From: Polaribacter sp. Hel1_33_78
GTDB lineage: Bacteria; Bacteroidota; Bacteroidia; Flavobacteriales; Flavobacteriaceae
DNA length: 64,000 nt
Direction: 5' to 3'
Assembly (NCBI RefSeq): GCF_900106075.1
Contig: NZ_LT629794.1
Location: 2,377,501 to 2,441,500 of the forward strand
Shown one piece after another: positions 28,063 to 39,874 of this stretch (the first letter of the stretch is position 1; every line of letters begins with the position of its first letter). A program made the position numbers and the translations under genes. The notes beneath the pieces are model-generated. The model was not told the origin of the DNA. It made no database searches and saw only the letters and a list, made by a program, of their open reading frames with translations.

Positions 28063-28934
28063 GAATTGTAATTTTATCTAGAAACCCAAAATTATATTCT
28101 ACCAAAAGGCTGCAAGAAGCTGCAGAAAAAAGAGGTCATGAAGTAATGGTTGTAGATCATTTAAAATGTAATATTGAAATTGAAAAAAAATCTCCAAAGA
28201 TATATTACAAAGGTGAATACTTAGACAATATCGATGCTATTATACCTAGAATAGGTGCTTCGGTAACTTTTTACGGAACTGCAGTAATCCGTCAATTTGA
28301 GATGATGAAAGTTTTTTCAGCTGTTTCTTCTCAAGCTTTAGTAAAATCTAGAGATAAATTAAGTAGTTTACAAATTTTAGCAAGGGCTGGAGTTGGTTTA
28401 CCAAAAACAGTTTTCACTAATTACACGAAAGATGTAGAACATGTTGTAGAATCTGTGGGTGGCGCACCACTAATTTTAAAATTATTAGAGGGCACACAAG
28501 GCTTAGGCGTTGTTTTAGCGGAAACTAAAAACGCAGCAACATCCGTTTTAGAAGCTTTTAATGGATTGGGAGCTAGGGTAATTGCGCAAGAGTTTATTAA
28601 AGAAGCTGGTGGTGCAGACATCAGAGCATTCGTTGTGGACGGGAAAGTGGTTGGCGCTATGAAACGTCAAGGAAAAGAAGGAGAATTCCGCTCTAATTTG
28701 CACAGAGGCGGAAATGCAACGATTATAGAACTAACCGATGAAGAAGAAAAAACAGCATTAAAAGCTACGAAAGCTTTAGGTTTAGGAGTTGCTGGTGTAG
28801 ATATGTTACAATCATCTAAAGGACCATTAGTATTAGAAGTAAATTCCTCTCCAGGATTGGAAGGAATTGAGGTGGCTACGGGCAAAAATATTGCAAAAGA
28901 AATTATTCGTTATTTAGAAATTCATGTCGAATAA
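28059..28934 (+). CDS. rimK: RimK-type S6 C-terminal glutamate ligase
   Basis: A 291-residue ATP-grasp ligase close to RimK, which adds glutamates to the C-terminus of ribosomal protein S6. Motifs: [15 protein letters not shown] at the N-terminus, the ATP-binding [29 protein letters not shown], and the metal-binding [15 protein letters not shown]. It sits between a RimB-like protease and an AstE-like carboxypeptidase with overlapping codons on both sides, so the three proteins are made together. Confidence 0.94.
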   Translation: MRIVILSRNPKLYSTKRLQEAAEKRGHEVMVVDHLKCNIEIEKKSPKIYYKGEYLDNIDAIIPRIGASVTFYGTAVIRQFEMMKVFSAVSSQALVKSRDKLSSLQILARAGVGLPKTVFTNYTKDVEHVVESVGGAPLILKLLEGTQGLGVVLAETKNAATSVLEAFNGLGARVIAQEFIKEAGGADIRAFVVDGKVVGAMKRQGKEGEFRSNLHRGGNATIIELTDEEEKTALKATKALGLGVAGVDMLQSSKGPLVLEVNSSPGLEGIEVATGKNIAKEIIRYLEIHVE

Positions 28935-29874
28935 ACCTTTTGTTCTCTTAGGAAAAGAAATACCTAAAGGAAAAAAAACTGTTTTAGATTTAGAAGTTGC
29001 AAAATTACACACAAGAACTACTGTAAAAGTTCCTGTAATTATTGAACGATCTAAAAATTCTGGCCCAGTAGTTTTATTATTAGCAGGTATACATGGTGAT
29101 GAAACAAATGGCGTAGGGATTATTCGAGAAATTATTAACTTAGGAATCAATAAACCTAAAAAGGGAACAATCATCTGTATTCCTGTCTTTAATATTTTTG
29201 GTTATTTAATTCAGACAAGAGAATTCCCTGATGGTCGTGATTTAAACAGAATGTTTCCAGGAACTTTAAATGGTTCCTTGGCAAGCCAATTTGCATATCA
29301 ATTTACCAAAGAAATAGCTCCTTTTGTAGATTATGTTATCGATTATCATACAGGAGGCGGTGAACGTGATAATATTGCACAAATAAGATGTAATAAAGAT
29401 GATAAAAAAGGCTTTGAATTGGCAAAAATATTTAATCCCCCAATGATTGTTTTCTCTAATAATATTGGTAAATCTTTAAGAGATACTTTACATAAAATGG
29501 GTAAAACCATTTTACTTTTTGAAGGAGGGAAATCAAGAGAACTAAAACCTACTATTATCAATGAGGGTGTTAACGGGACTAAAAATATTTTAATTCACCT
29601 AGGGCTAATTGATGGTGAAATTAGTGTTCGAGAAACCCCAGTTCTTGTGCATAAAGCAAAATGGTTAAGAGCATCTCACTCCGGGATGTTTAAAGTAATC
29701 GTACAAAACGGAACGCTTGTAAAAAAGAAAGAAGTACTAGGAGTAATACAAGATCCTTTTGGTGAATTTAACAAGAAAATTTATGCTCCTTTTGACGGTC
29801 ATATTTTTTGTATCAATAAAACTCCAATTGTGAACAAAGGAGATGCTTTATTTCATTTAAGTTTGGAAGAATAA
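28924..29874 (+). CDS. AstE/aspartoacylase-family zinc carboxypeptidase
   Basis: A 316-residue protein of the succinylglutamate desuccinylase/aspartoacylase family (M14 fold). Zinc ligands are in [10 protein letters not shown] (His, Glu) and DYHTGGG (His). The ATG overlaps the end of rimK by 11 nt. Family members cleave acyl-aspartate, acyl-glutamate or C-terminal glutamyl bonds. Its coupling to rimK suggests it trims or recycles glutamyl products (inference); alternative substrates cannot be excluded. Confidence 0.9.
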   Translation: MSNKPFVLLGKEIPKGKKTVLDLEVAKLHTRTTVKVPVIIERSKNSGPVVLLLAGIHGDETNGVGIIREIINLGINKPKKGTIICIPVFNIFGYLIQTREFPDGRDLNRMFPGTLNGSLASQFAYQFTKEIAPFVDYVIDYHTGGGERDNIAQIRCNKDDKKGFELAKIFNPPMIVFSNNIGKSLRDTLHKMGKTILLFEGGKSRELKPTIINEGVNGTKNILIHLGLIDGEISVRETPVLVHKAKWLRASHSGMFKVIVQNGTLVKKKEVLGVIQDPFGEFNKKIYAPFDGHIFCINKTPIVNKGDALFHLSLEE

Positions 29875-29886
29875 ATAAATTAAAAG

Positions 29887-30141
29887 ATGAAGAATTTTAT
29901 TACTATTTCAATGTTATTTTTCTCAAAAATTATATTTTCTCAAAAAAAATTAATGTTTAGATAACTTTAAAAAAGTCCGTTTAATCATTCTATAACTAAA
30001 CACGCATAAGACAAAGGGTTGGCAAAAATCTATTTACCTGATTTACGTAAATACGGTTTAACCAAGTAAGCTCAAATAGATGATAAACAATTTGTTGGCG
30101 GAGATAGTCTGGATGTAATGATAGAACCTCCTGCTAATTGA
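29887..30141 (+). pseudogene. Remnant of a secreted protein gene
   Basis: An ATG at 29887 opens a signal-peptide-like stretch (MKNFITISMLFFSKIIFSQ) that stops after 25 codons. Further on, one frame reads LAKIYLPDLRKYGLTK, stop, AQIDDKQFVGGDSLDVMIE and ends with PPAN and TGA at 30139-30141. The amino-acid composition and single internal stop suggest a decayed gene with most of its middle lost. I cannot name the family. It lies directly after the carboxypeptidase gene. Confidence 0.4.
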
Positions 30142-30282
30142 ATTAAATAGCTTATTTCACTATGTCTAAACAACAACTTTTTCACTTAATATAAATTGTT
30201 TATATTTGGATATACTTGGATAAAATCTAAATTTAAATTTTTTACTAAGTTCATAAATTAAACATCATAAAACTCTTAAAGA

Positions 30283-30381
30283 ATGAAAATTAAAGAAGCA
30301 CCTTCGAAACAAATTAAATCTTCAAGAAAATGTGCAAAATGCGGTAAACCAACTACATTATGTGTTTGTACAAGTAACTAA
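30283..30381 (+). CDS. 32-residue cysteine-rich (zinc-ribbon-like) peptide
   Basis: ATG at 30283, TAA at 30379. The peptide is basic and ends with CAKCGKPTTLCVCTSN: two CxxC/CxC pairs that could bind one zinc ion. A good -7 element TATATTTG lies at 30201-30208 with T-rich DNA at -33, giving a leader of about 70 nt, and a hairpin follows the stop. Promoter, short gene and hairpin make a complete small transcription unit, so a real gene is plausible. Function unknown. Confidence 0.5.
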   Translation: MKIKEAPSKQIKSSRKCAKCGKPTTLCVCTSN

Positions 30382-30388
30382 CAACTAT

Positions 30389-30430
30389 AATTTAAACATC
30401 TTGTTATTATCTTAGCAAGATATTTAAATT
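30389..30430 (+). terminator. Hairpin after the small cysteine-rich gene
   Basis: AATTTAAACATCTTG pairs with CAAGATATTTAAATT (one mismatch in 15) around a 12-nt loop; AT-rich DNA follows but no strong T-run. Likely terminator of the small gene. Confidence 0.45.
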
Positions 30431-30498
30431 AAATTATTTGTATTCGGATGTTCAGTAAACCATTTAAATTCCAACTCACTTTTTTATACAATTAAGTT

Positions 30499-32340
30499 TT
30501 AACCGAGTAATTGTGAAATTAGCGATACACTGAAAATACTTAACATAAACCAGCCTATAAAACCTTCTATAATTGCTAAATAACGTGTAAGACCTTTTAT
30601 AGGAATATCACCAAAACCAAGCGTTGTAAAGGTGTTTATTGACAACATTAAAGCATTTAATAATTTAATAGTAATGTCATATAGAACGCTGAGGACAAAA
30701 AGTGTTCCTACTTGAAAACCTTTCCATTTTTTTTCATTCGGACTAAGTTCAGACCAAGTTCCTTTTAATATGTCCGTTGATTTTAAAAATCGCGATATTA
30801 ATTTGGTCCTTAACATAGAAATTTTATAAAGTAATTTAGCCGATTTTATAAAGAATATTGGAAGTTTTAAAGTACTGGATTCTAGGTTTTTTTTGAATAA
30901 TTGAAAAGAATTAATTTCCATTTTATTTTCCTCTAGATATAATGTATGTATGCCATCTTTACGCTTTAAGTATTTTTGAAAAAATTCAAACCGATACATC
31001 AATCTATTTCTACCTAAAGTATCCCATGAGTTTGGAAAAAAAAAGTAAATTAAAGCAAATAAAATTATTACTTGAACAGAAAAAATAATTGCTTTGGCTG
31101 GTTCTGTCCCATAATCTGAAAAAATTGATAAAAATTGATTAATCTTCCAACTAAAATAATTTTTGAAGGTTGATTTTTTTTGATATTCAAAAGCAAGCCT
31201 TTCGGTTTCTAAATTTTTTAGACGGATATAGACTTTATTTGCGGATCGATTGTTGTGACGTGATTTATAATAATCATATAATCTACCTAGAAAAGATATT
31301 TCTAGTTCGAAAACTTTTTCTATTTCAAACACAGCATTATTTTTATATTTTTGCACAAAAAGTTTGTTAGTGTAGGCATTAAAATGATTTTTTATTGAAT
31401 CCTTTATCTTTGAATAATATGAGGATTCAACAGCAGTTTGAAAAGCTTCTATTGATATAAAACCTTTTGTAAATTGCTTAATTGAAATAATATTTGTTTG
31501 GCTAAGTTCTGGAATCCCTAGAAAAATAGTTTTATTAAATTTATTTCCTGATATTTCAAACTTTCCATTTTCTGAGTTATTTTCATAACTCAAGGATACA
31601 ATAGATTCCTTAAAATTATTATCAATTAGAATAATACCATTAGCATTATTATCAATATTTACAAAAGAAGCAATAGGAAAGGAGTTTTCATAAATATGAT
31701 AAGACCCAAATTTTCTTCCAATTAAACCTAAACTTGTGCCGATATATTCGTCTTTGTTAGGATAGAAAATATTTTTTTCCAGAGAAATAACTGTGTTAGA
31801 ATTATTATTTTGATAATTACAATTATAAAATATCTTTAAACCGTTGTTAAATACAGAGTTTTCAATTTTAATGTAATCATTTATGTTTTCATTCTGTTTA
31901 ATAGTTTCTAGTTCATTACAAAAATCACCAGATCCTATAAAACTCAGTATATCGTCAAATTCACAGTTTATAATTGCAATAGAGGCACTATTCCTAATGC
32001 TTACCTTCTTCTTAAAATGTATATTACTTAAGTAACCAGCATCATTATCTTTTTTAGTTAAAACATGATTTTGAAAGTGAACATTTTCAAACTGAAGTTC
32101 CTTGTCTACAATCAATTTTTTTTCTCTTTGTAATATTTCAGTGTTACTTGCCATAAAAAGAGTGTCAATTGTTAAGTCATATTTAATAAAAGCATTTTTT
32201 AATTTAAAGACAGCATTTTTCTCAGTGTTTATCATATTAAACAACTCTGTGTAAGAGTATTCCTTATAAAAAAAATCTTTATTCTGAGATAAAATAGTTG
32301 AAGTTGTAAATAATAAAAATAAAATGATTGTGTTTCTCAT
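30499..32340 (-). CDS. Potassium-channel-like protein with a large N-terminal beta-helix-like domain
   Basis: A 613-residue protein with an unusual layout. A signal peptide (residues 1-18) leads to about 300 residues of short repeating strands rich in Asn and Ile (for example IRNSASIAIINCEFDD, ENSVFNNGLKIFYNC, ISGNKFNKTIFLG) like a right-handed beta-helix, then a helical linker (345-405), a membrane helix (about 417-437) and, at the C-terminus, two helices around the pore motif TFTTLGFGDIPIKG, a variant of the K+ filter TxGYGD. The signal peptide puts the helix domain in the periplasm. It probably senses something outside and gates an ion pore (inference). Its stop is at 30499; no partner genes. 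Confidence 0.75.
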   Translation of the reverse strand: MRNTIILFLLFTTSTILSQNKDFFYKEYSYTELFNMINTEKNAVFKLKNAFIKYDLTIDTLFMASNTEILQREKKLIVDKELQFENVHFQNHVLTKKDNDAGYLSNIHFKKKVSIRNSASIAIINCEFDDILSFIGSGDFCNELETIKQNENINDYIKIENSVFNNGLKIFYNCNYQNNNSNTVISLEKNIFYPNKDEYIGTSLGLIGRKFGSYHIYENSFPIASFVNIDNNANGIILIDNNFKESIVSLSYENNSENGKFEISGNKFNKTIFLGIPELSQTNIISIKQFTKGFISIEAFQTAVESSYYSKIKDSIKNHFNAYTNKLFVQKYKNNAVFEIEKVFELEISFLGRLYDYYKSRHNNRSANKVYIRLKNLETERLAFEYQKKSTFKNYFSWKINQFLSIFSDYGTEPAKAIIFSVQVIILFALIYFFFPNSWDTLGRNRLMYRFEFFQKYLKRKDGIHTLYLEENKMEINSFQLFKKNLESSTLKLPIFFIKSAKLLYKISMLRTKLISRFLKSTDILKGTWSELSPNEKKWKGFQVGTLFVLSVLYDITIKLLNALMLSINTFTTLGFGDIPIKGLTRYLAIIEGFIGWFMLSIFSVSLISQLLG

Positions 32341-32585
32341 ATTTTGGGCTAAAAAATCTCAAAATACAAAAATATTAATTGGGTTAAATATATTGACCAT
32401 TTTATAGATTATAAAATGATTACTGTTTTATTGATTTATTTCAGCTTGTAAATTGTAAAATTATTTTTTCATTCTAAATCTAGACTATTTCATGCATTTA
32501 AAAGAATTTAAATTCTATCTATCAAAAATCAGGGCAATTTTAGAGTAGTAAAAATAAACAAGCTAACTTTATCAAAATTTTTTAC

Positions 32586-32852
32586 ATGACTACTTTTAAA
32601 GATTTAGACCTTTCTAATCAACTTTTTAATAGTATTAAAGAGTTATGCTTTACACATCCAACCCCCATTCAAGAAGCTGTATATTACCCAATATATAAAG
32701 GAAAAAATGTGACGGAAATTACCCAGCCAAGTGCAGGAAAAACATTAGTCTATATGACATCAATTCTTAGAGATTTAAAATTCTCTAAACAAATTACTCT
32801 TAGAGTTTTAGCGGTAGTTCCAACACGTAAATTTTTAATACAACTTTATTAA
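32586..32852 (+). pseudogene. Truncated DEAD-box RNA helicase fragment
   Basis: 88 codons matching the first quarter of a RhlE-type DEAD-box helicase: Q-motif region CFTHPTPIQEAV, a degraded motif I (TQPSAGKT where AQTGSGKT is usual) and motif Ia (VVPTRKFLIQLY for VPTREL) before a stop. Motifs II-VI are missing and nothing downstream resembles them. It is most likely a relic of a gene duplicate, not a working enzyme. Confidence 0.75.
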
Positions 32853-32948
32853 CTTTCGTGTAATATTAAAAAGATAATCATTAACTTCAAGTTTTGCTGA
32901 ATCTAAAAGAAAAGTCAACAATAGTCAATTTTTAAAAGACTCCTAATA

Positions 32949-34154
32949 ATGTCAAAAAAAACAAAAACAGACACAGAACTTCAAGGTCTTACCCATTTAA
33001 TTATGGATGCCACTGTTGGGATAACAGACATCGTTGAGGCTGCGCACAAACAAGTTGTTCATCCTCCTTTTTTACCTTCTACAATTATTCAAAAACTGAT
33101 TACGAATATTGCTAGCATCTCGTATCAAAATATCAAATGGAGCACTTTATTCATAGGCAAAAGTTTACATAAAATACTTGAGCAACTAAGTCCTGTTATT
33201 GGTAAAATAAGGGATTCCCATAAGAAAGAGGCAATACTTTCGGTTTTAAACGGTGTAATTGGTGATTATCTGGAAGAGAAAGAGAATCCCTTAAAAATTA
33301 CAATGCAATTTCGACATAAGTCAAAATCTATAAAACTTGATTCTGAAAACATAAGAGCGGTTTATCCAAAAATTAATGGTAAAATTCTTTTGATGGTGCA
33401 TGGTTCATGCATGAATGATATTCAATGGACTCGGCAAAATCATAACCACGGAAAAATAGTAGCAGAAGAATTAAATAAAACACTTATTTACTTGAATTAT
33501 AATAGCGGTATCCATATTTCTAGTAATGGTCAAAATTTAAATAATTCGTTAGAAGAACTGGTGCAAAATTGGCCTGTACCTATTGAAGAGTTAGTTATTG
33601 TTGCTCATAGCATGGGTGGCTTAGTAACTAGAAGTGCATTATATTATGGAGAACAACATGAAAAAAATTGGACCAAACACCTTAAAAAGGTTGTTTTTTT
33701 AGGAACTCCTCACCATGGTTCATATATAGAAAGAACAGGTAATTATCTAGATCTTATTCTCGAATCTATTCCTTATGCAAAACCTTTTGCCAGGTTGGGA
33801 AAAATTAGAAGTGCTGGAGTAACTGATTTAAGATATGGAAACTTAATTGATGAAGACTGGAAAAATAATGACCGATTTGAAATGAAAAATGATCAAAGGA
33901 AAATTATTAAGCTATCTAAGCAAATAGAGTTTTATAGCATCGCTGCAGTTATTGGAAATAAAACCGCCCCTTTATCCACTCAAGTCTTAGGAGACACCTT
34001 AGTGCATGTAAAAAGTGCTCTAGGACAGCATAAAAATCCTAAAAAAAACCTAGACTTTAAGAAGGAAAATATTTGGATTTCTTATGATAGTAATCACTTA
34101 GACCTACTTAATAATCTTAAAATATTGGATAAATTAAAAGTTTGGTTGGTTTAA
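32949..34154 (+). CDS. Alpha/beta-hydrolase (PGAP1/lipase-like)
   Basis: A 401-residue protein with a helical N-terminal region (residues 1-115) and an alpha/beta-hydrolase domain: oxyanion strand ILLMVHGSCMN, nucleophile elbow VAHSMGGLVTRSA (Ser) and VVFLGTPHHGS. These match esterases of the PGAP1-like/lipase group. The final segment (ISYDSNHLDLL) holds a probable catalytic His. No signal peptide, so cytoplasmic or membrane-associated. Substrate unknown; possibly lipid or polyhydroxyalkanoate ester (speculation). Confidence 0.82.
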   Translation: MSKKTKTDTELQGLTHLIMDATVGITDIVEAAHKQVVHPPFLPSTIIQKLITNIASISYQNIKWSTLFIGKSLHKILEQLSPVIGKIRDSHKKEAILSVLNGVIGDYLEEKENPLKITMQFRHKSKSIKLDSENIRAVYPKINGKILLMVHGSCMNDIQWTRQNHNHGKIVAEELNKTLIYLNYNSGIHISSNGQNLNNSLEELVQNWPVPIEELVIVAHSMGGLVTRSALYYGEQHEKNWTKHLKKVVFLGTPHHGSYIERTGNYLDLILESIPYAKPFARLGKIRSAGVTDLRYGNLIDEDWKNNDRFEMKNDQRKIIKLSKQIEFYSIAAVIGNKTAPLSTQVLGDTLVHVKSALGQHKNPKKNLDFKKENIWISYDSNHLDLLNNLKILDKLKVWLV

Positions 34155-34271
34155 CAAAGAGCCGTTGTAAAGATAAAAGCTGAAATAATTCATGCTCACA
34201 CGCTAGTTGCGCACTAGTTTACTTTTAGCTAAAAACTACAAAAACCTTCTTCAAAAATTCGCTAAAAAACC

Positions 34272-34279
34272 TACATTTG
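34272..34279 (+). promoter_or_regulatory. -7 promoter element 4 nt before ATG of trmD
   Basis: TACATTTG, then CATC, then ATG at 34284. Same geometry as at dapF and the COG2509 gene; predicts a leaderless mRNA. Confidence 0.65.
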
Positions 34280-34283
34280 CATC

Positions 34284-34964
34284 ATGCGAATAGATATTAT
34301 TTCAGTAGCACCCAAATTATTAGAAAGCCCTTTTAATCATTCTATTATTAAACGTGCTCAGAATAAAGGTTTGACAGAAATTGTAATTCATGATTTACGA
34401 GAATATGGTTTAGGTAATTACAAACAAATAGATGACACTCAATTTGGTGGAGGTGCAGGAATGGTCATGATGATTGAACCCATTTCAAATTGCATTAAAA
34501 AGTTAGAATCTGAGAGAAATTATGATGAAATAATTTATATGACTCCAGATGCACAAACCTTAAATCAAGGAACTGCAAACACCCTTTCTTTAAAAGAAAA
34601 TATACTTATTTTAACCGGTCATTATAAAGGGGTAGATCAAAGAATTCGAGATAAATATATCACTAAAGAAATCTCCATTGGAGATTATGTTTTAACCGGT
34701 GGAGAATTAGCAGCTGCTGTTTTAGTAGATGCTATTGTTCGTTTGATACCTGGTGTTATTGGTGATGAACAATCTGCCTTAACCGATTCTTTTCAGGATA
34801 ATTTATTATCACCTCCAGTATACACAAGACCTTCCGAGTTTGAGGGAATGAAAGTGCCTGAAGTACTATTATCTGGTAATTTTCCAAAAATTGATGACTG
34901 GAGAAATGAGCAAGCTTATAAAAGAACTGAAGAAATAAGACCAGATTTACTGAACGATGAATAA
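34284..34964 (+). CDS. trmD: tRNA (guanine37-N1)-methyltransferase TrmD
   Basis: A 226-residue SPOUT methyltransferase making m1G37 in tRNA. The trefoil-knot motifs [14 protein letters not shown] and [16 protein letters not shown] are intact, and [15 protein letters not shown] is the family N-terminal signature. In many bacteria trmD is followed by rplS; here a glycosyltransferase gene separates them. Overlaps the next gene by 8 nt. Confidence 0.97.
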   Translation: MRIDIISVAPKLLESPFNHSIIKRAQNKGLTEIVIHDLREYGLGNYKQIDDTQFGGGAGMVMMIEPISNCIKKLESERNYDEIIYMTPDAQTLNQGTANTLSLKENILILTGHYKGVDQRIRDKYITKEISIGDYVLTGGELAAAVLVDAIVRLIPGVIGDEQSALTDSFQDNLLSPPVYTRPSEFEGMKVPEVLLSGNFPKIDDWRNEQAYKRTEEIRPDLLNDE

Positions 34965-36435
34965 GTTTTTATCATTTATAAAAAAGAACAAAGCCATTTC
35001 TTGGGTTTTAGGATTTCAATTGTTTAGATTGATTTTACTTCCATTCATGGGATTAATGCCACAAGATGCTTATTATTATCTCTATGGTCAAAATCTGTCT
35101 TTATCTTATTTTGATCACCCCGGAATGATAGGCTACCTATTAAGAATCTTTACAGAAATATTTGGTCAATCAATTTTCACAATCAAATTTGCTGATTTTA
35201 TCATTACAACGTTAACCATACTAAGCTTCTATAAATTAGCTTCTTACTTTTTGTCAAAACAGAAACTAGCAAGAGCGATTGTTCTATTAGCTTCAACCAT
35301 TTTTGTATCCATTTTATCATTTAATTCTACTCCAGATGTTCCGTTATTGTTATTTTGGACTTTGAGTTTAATCTGCTTATATAAAGCTATTTTTGAAGAA
35401 AAAAAGTGGTTCTGGATATTAGGCGGAATTGCCATGGGTTTAGCTTTTAACAGTAAATACACTGCTTTATTATTACAAATAGGTCTTATTGCATTTCTTA
35501 TTTTTTCAAACAAATACAGAAAATTATTTCTTTCTCCTTGGTTTTGGATTTCTTTACTACTGTCGGTTGCAGTAACATTTCCTGTTTGGTATTGGAACTA
35601 CCAAAATGAGTTTGCGTCCTTTGCATTTCAATCATCCGAAAGAACGAGTTCTATTTCAGAATTTAAAATATCTCCGAAAAATTTCTTTGGCGCGATTGGG
35701 CATCAAATGTTTTTATTATTACCTATTTTATTTTTAATTTTCATCACATTTACATATAAATATGTAAAAAGAGCGTTGATAAAATTTAAAATACCACAGG
35801 CCAAAACATTATTTTTACTTGCATTTTTCATTCCAACCTTTGTAGGTTTCTTTAGCCTTACTCCTATTTATTGGGTAAAATTAAATTGGATGATGCCTTC
35901 TTACATTACAGGAATCATTTTAGCAGGAATGTTTATCAATAAGAAATTGTTAAAAACTCAAATTATCTTTTCAATAGTATTTCACATACTAGTTAGTGCA
36001 CAAATTTTATTTTATTTAGTGCCAATTAAAAGTGATGACACTTGGGTTGGATGGAAAGAACTAGCATCCGAAATAGAGACTTTACCAGAAAAAAAAATAA
36101 ATACTTTCGTTTTTTCTAATGACAATTATAAAACGTCTGCCTGCTTAAACTTTTTTATGGATGAGAAAGTATATGCTCAAAACATTATAGGTTTACCAGC
36201 CTTACATTTTGATTATTTAGGCGACAACTTAGCTACGTTAAATACCAAAAATGCTATTTTTATTGACTCTGATAAACGTTTTAAAAATGATAAATTAAAA
36301 GGAACTCAAAATCCTATTTTAAATAAATACTTTGATAAAGTAATAGAATTAGCACCAATTATTATTAAAATCAATAATAAAGAATCACGTAAGTTCTGGG
36401 TATTCTTTTGTACTAATTATCAATATAAAAAATAA
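34957..36435 (+). CDS. GT39/ArnT-like membrane glycosyltransferase
   Basis: A 492-residue integral membrane protein with ten or more predicted helices. The first loop has [22 protein letters not shown], with the acidic and His residues typical of GT-C enzymes (PMT/ArnT family), which move sugars from polyprenyl phosphate to protein or lipid on the outer face of the membrane. A soluble C-terminal part follows residue 370. It overlaps trmD by 8 nt; no functional link is evident. Confidence 0.87.
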   Translation: MNKFLSFIKKNKAISWVLGFQLFRLILLPFMGLMPQDAYYYLYGQNLSLSYFDHPGMIGYLLRIFTEIFGQSIFTIKFADFIITTLTILSFYKLASYFLSKQKLARAIVLLASTIFVSILSFNSTPDVPLLLFWTLSLICLYKAIFEEKKWFWILGGIAMGLAFNSKYTALLLQIGLIAFLIFSNKYRKLFLSPWFWISLLLSVAVTFPVWYWNYQNEFASFAFQSSERTSSISEFKISPKNFFGAIGHQMFLLLPILFLIFITFTYKYVKRALIKFKIPQAKTLFLLAFFIPTFVGFFSLTPIYWVKLNWMMPSYITGIILAGMFINKKLLKTQIIFSIVFHILVSAQILFYLVPIKSDDTWVGWKELASEIETLPEKKINTFVFSNDNYKTSACLNFFMDEKVYAQNIIGLPALHFDYLGDNLATLNTKNAIFIDSDKRFKNDKLKGTQNPILNKYFDKVIELAPIIIKINNKESRKFWVFFCTNYQYKK

Positions 36436-36468
36436 TTAAATTTAATTTTATCAATAAAAAATAATTAG

Positions 36469-36518
36469 TACTTTTGCAAACGCTAAATTAACCTCTGACG
36501 AAAAAATCGTGAATGTTA
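36469..36518 (+). promoter_or_regulatory. Promoter and structured leader of rplS
   Basis: TACTTTTG at 36469-36476 starts a leader of about 65 nt. In it, TAAC (36489-36492) pairs with GTTA (36515-36518) and ACGA (36498-36501) with TCGT (36507-36510), forming a two-step hairpin with an A-rich loop. Ribosomal-protein leaders that bind their own product often look like this. No variation data are at hand to test it. Confidence 0.45.
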
Positions 36519-36545
36519 CTTTACAAAATCAATAAATATTAAAAC

Positions 36546-36896
36546 ATGGAAGCTTTATTAAAGTTTGTTCAAGACGAATTTGTAACAAAAAAAGAATTTG
36601 CTGATTTCGCAGCTGGTGATACAATTACGGTTTATTACGAAATTAAAGAGGGTGAAAAAGTACGTACTCAGTTTTTTAGAGGTGTAGTTATTCAAAGAAG
36701 AGGTGCAGGAACTTCAGAAACATTTACAATCAGAAAAATGTCTGGTACTGTAGGTGTAGAAAGAATTTTCCCAGTAAACTTACCTTCTATTCAAAAAATT
36801 GAAATTAACAAAAAAGGAAGAGTTCGTAGAGCTCGTATTTTCTACTTTAGAGGTCTTACTGGTAAAAAAGCTAGAATTACTGAAAAAAGGAGATAA
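36546..36896 (+). CDS. rplS: 50S ribosomal protein bL19
   Basis: A 116-residue L19, full length, with FAAGDTITVYYEIKEG, VVIQRRGAG.SETFTIRK and the C-terminal RRARIFYFRGLTGKKARI. It sits at the interface of the two ribosomal subunits. It has its own promoter and leader and a strong terminator, so it is expressed apart from trmD. Confidence 0.97.
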   Translation: MEALLKFVQDEFVTKKEFADFAAGDTITVYYEIKEGEKVRTQFFRGVVIQRRGAGTSETFTIRKMSGTVGVERIFPVNLPSIQKIEINKKGRVRRARIFYFRGLTGKKARITEKRR

Positions 36897-36920
36897 ATTC
36901 TTTTTACTTAAAAAATATAA

Positions 36921-36950
36921 AAAAGCTTTGTGAATATTCACAAAGCTTTT
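36921..36950 (+). terminator. Terminator of rplS
   Basis: A perfect palindrome (AAAAGCTTTGTGAAT and its complement) followed by T-residues, 24 nt after the rplS stop. Confidence 0.9.
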
Positions 36951-37400
36951 TTCATGAACAAATGTTAATAACCGTAGTTGATATCTTGTTGATTTCTAAT
37001 TTCTTAAAAATTATACGCATTTAAAATTTAATAGTACTTTTATAAAGAATTTGACAATTAATGCAATGGAGTTCTCTTCAGAAACTATTAAATTAATTCT
37101 AAATTCAGAAAGTAATGTTCTTAATAAAATTATTGTTCAGTAATAAACTTAATCGGGTAACAAGATTCAGATTAAAAAATAATCATTACCACTTTAAAGC
37201 AGTTCGTTTTAAAACAACAACCTGAAATAAAGGATTATATTTAAGCAGATAATAATTACAAATTAAAAAAAGCACTATGCTTATTTTAAATTAAGGAGGT
37301 TTCAAAAAATGAAAAAGTAAATTATAATTTCTTTAACAACGGAAGAAATATAGGATTTACATCTTATTTGAATTGTAGAAATACAAAACAGTTTAAGAAA
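36951..37400 (+). other. Non-coding stretch with possible gene remnant
   Basis: No intact gene. An ATG at 37066 opens 25 codons (MEFSSETIKLILNSESNVLN...), then stops. Further on, one frame reads KQFVLKQQPEIKDYI, stop, ADNNYKLKKALCLF, stop, IKEVSKNEKVNYNFF and NIGFTSYLNCRNTKQFKKLF, which vaguely recalls the end of an AraC-type regulator. The stops and lack of a start suggest a decayed gene; I cannot identify it safely. A strong hairpin follows. Confidence 0.3.
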
Positions 37401-37407
37401 CTTTTTC

Positions 37408-37448
37408 AAAAAGCCACATCTTTACAAGCAATTGTAAGATGTGGCTTT
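37408..37448 (+). terminator. Strong hairpin terminator
   Basis: AAAAGCCACATCTTTACAA pairs with TTGTAAGATGTGGCTTTT with one bulged T, loop GCAA, then TATTTTGA. It has no intact gene upstream, which supports the view that the preceding region once held one. Confidence 0.8.
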
Positions 37449-37595
37449 TATTTTGATATCATTTCAACAAAATAAAGTTGATTTTATTATTAAAAACATA
37501 TCAAAAGTCTTTAATTAATAGCAATTTAACAGTAAAAATCTCACCTATAATTCCTAAATTTGTGCCGCTTCAAACGAAAAGGATTTCGTACTTAG

Positions 37596-39854
<2,259 letters not shown>

Positions 39855-39874
39855 AGCCAACAAGACTAAGTATT

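Noticed and set aside
37302..37318. AAGGAGGT followed by ATGAAAAAG, like a Shine-Dalgarno and start codon
   Set aside because: The frame stops after three codons (ATG AAA AAG TAA), and Bacteroidota rarely use Shine-Dalgarno sequences.
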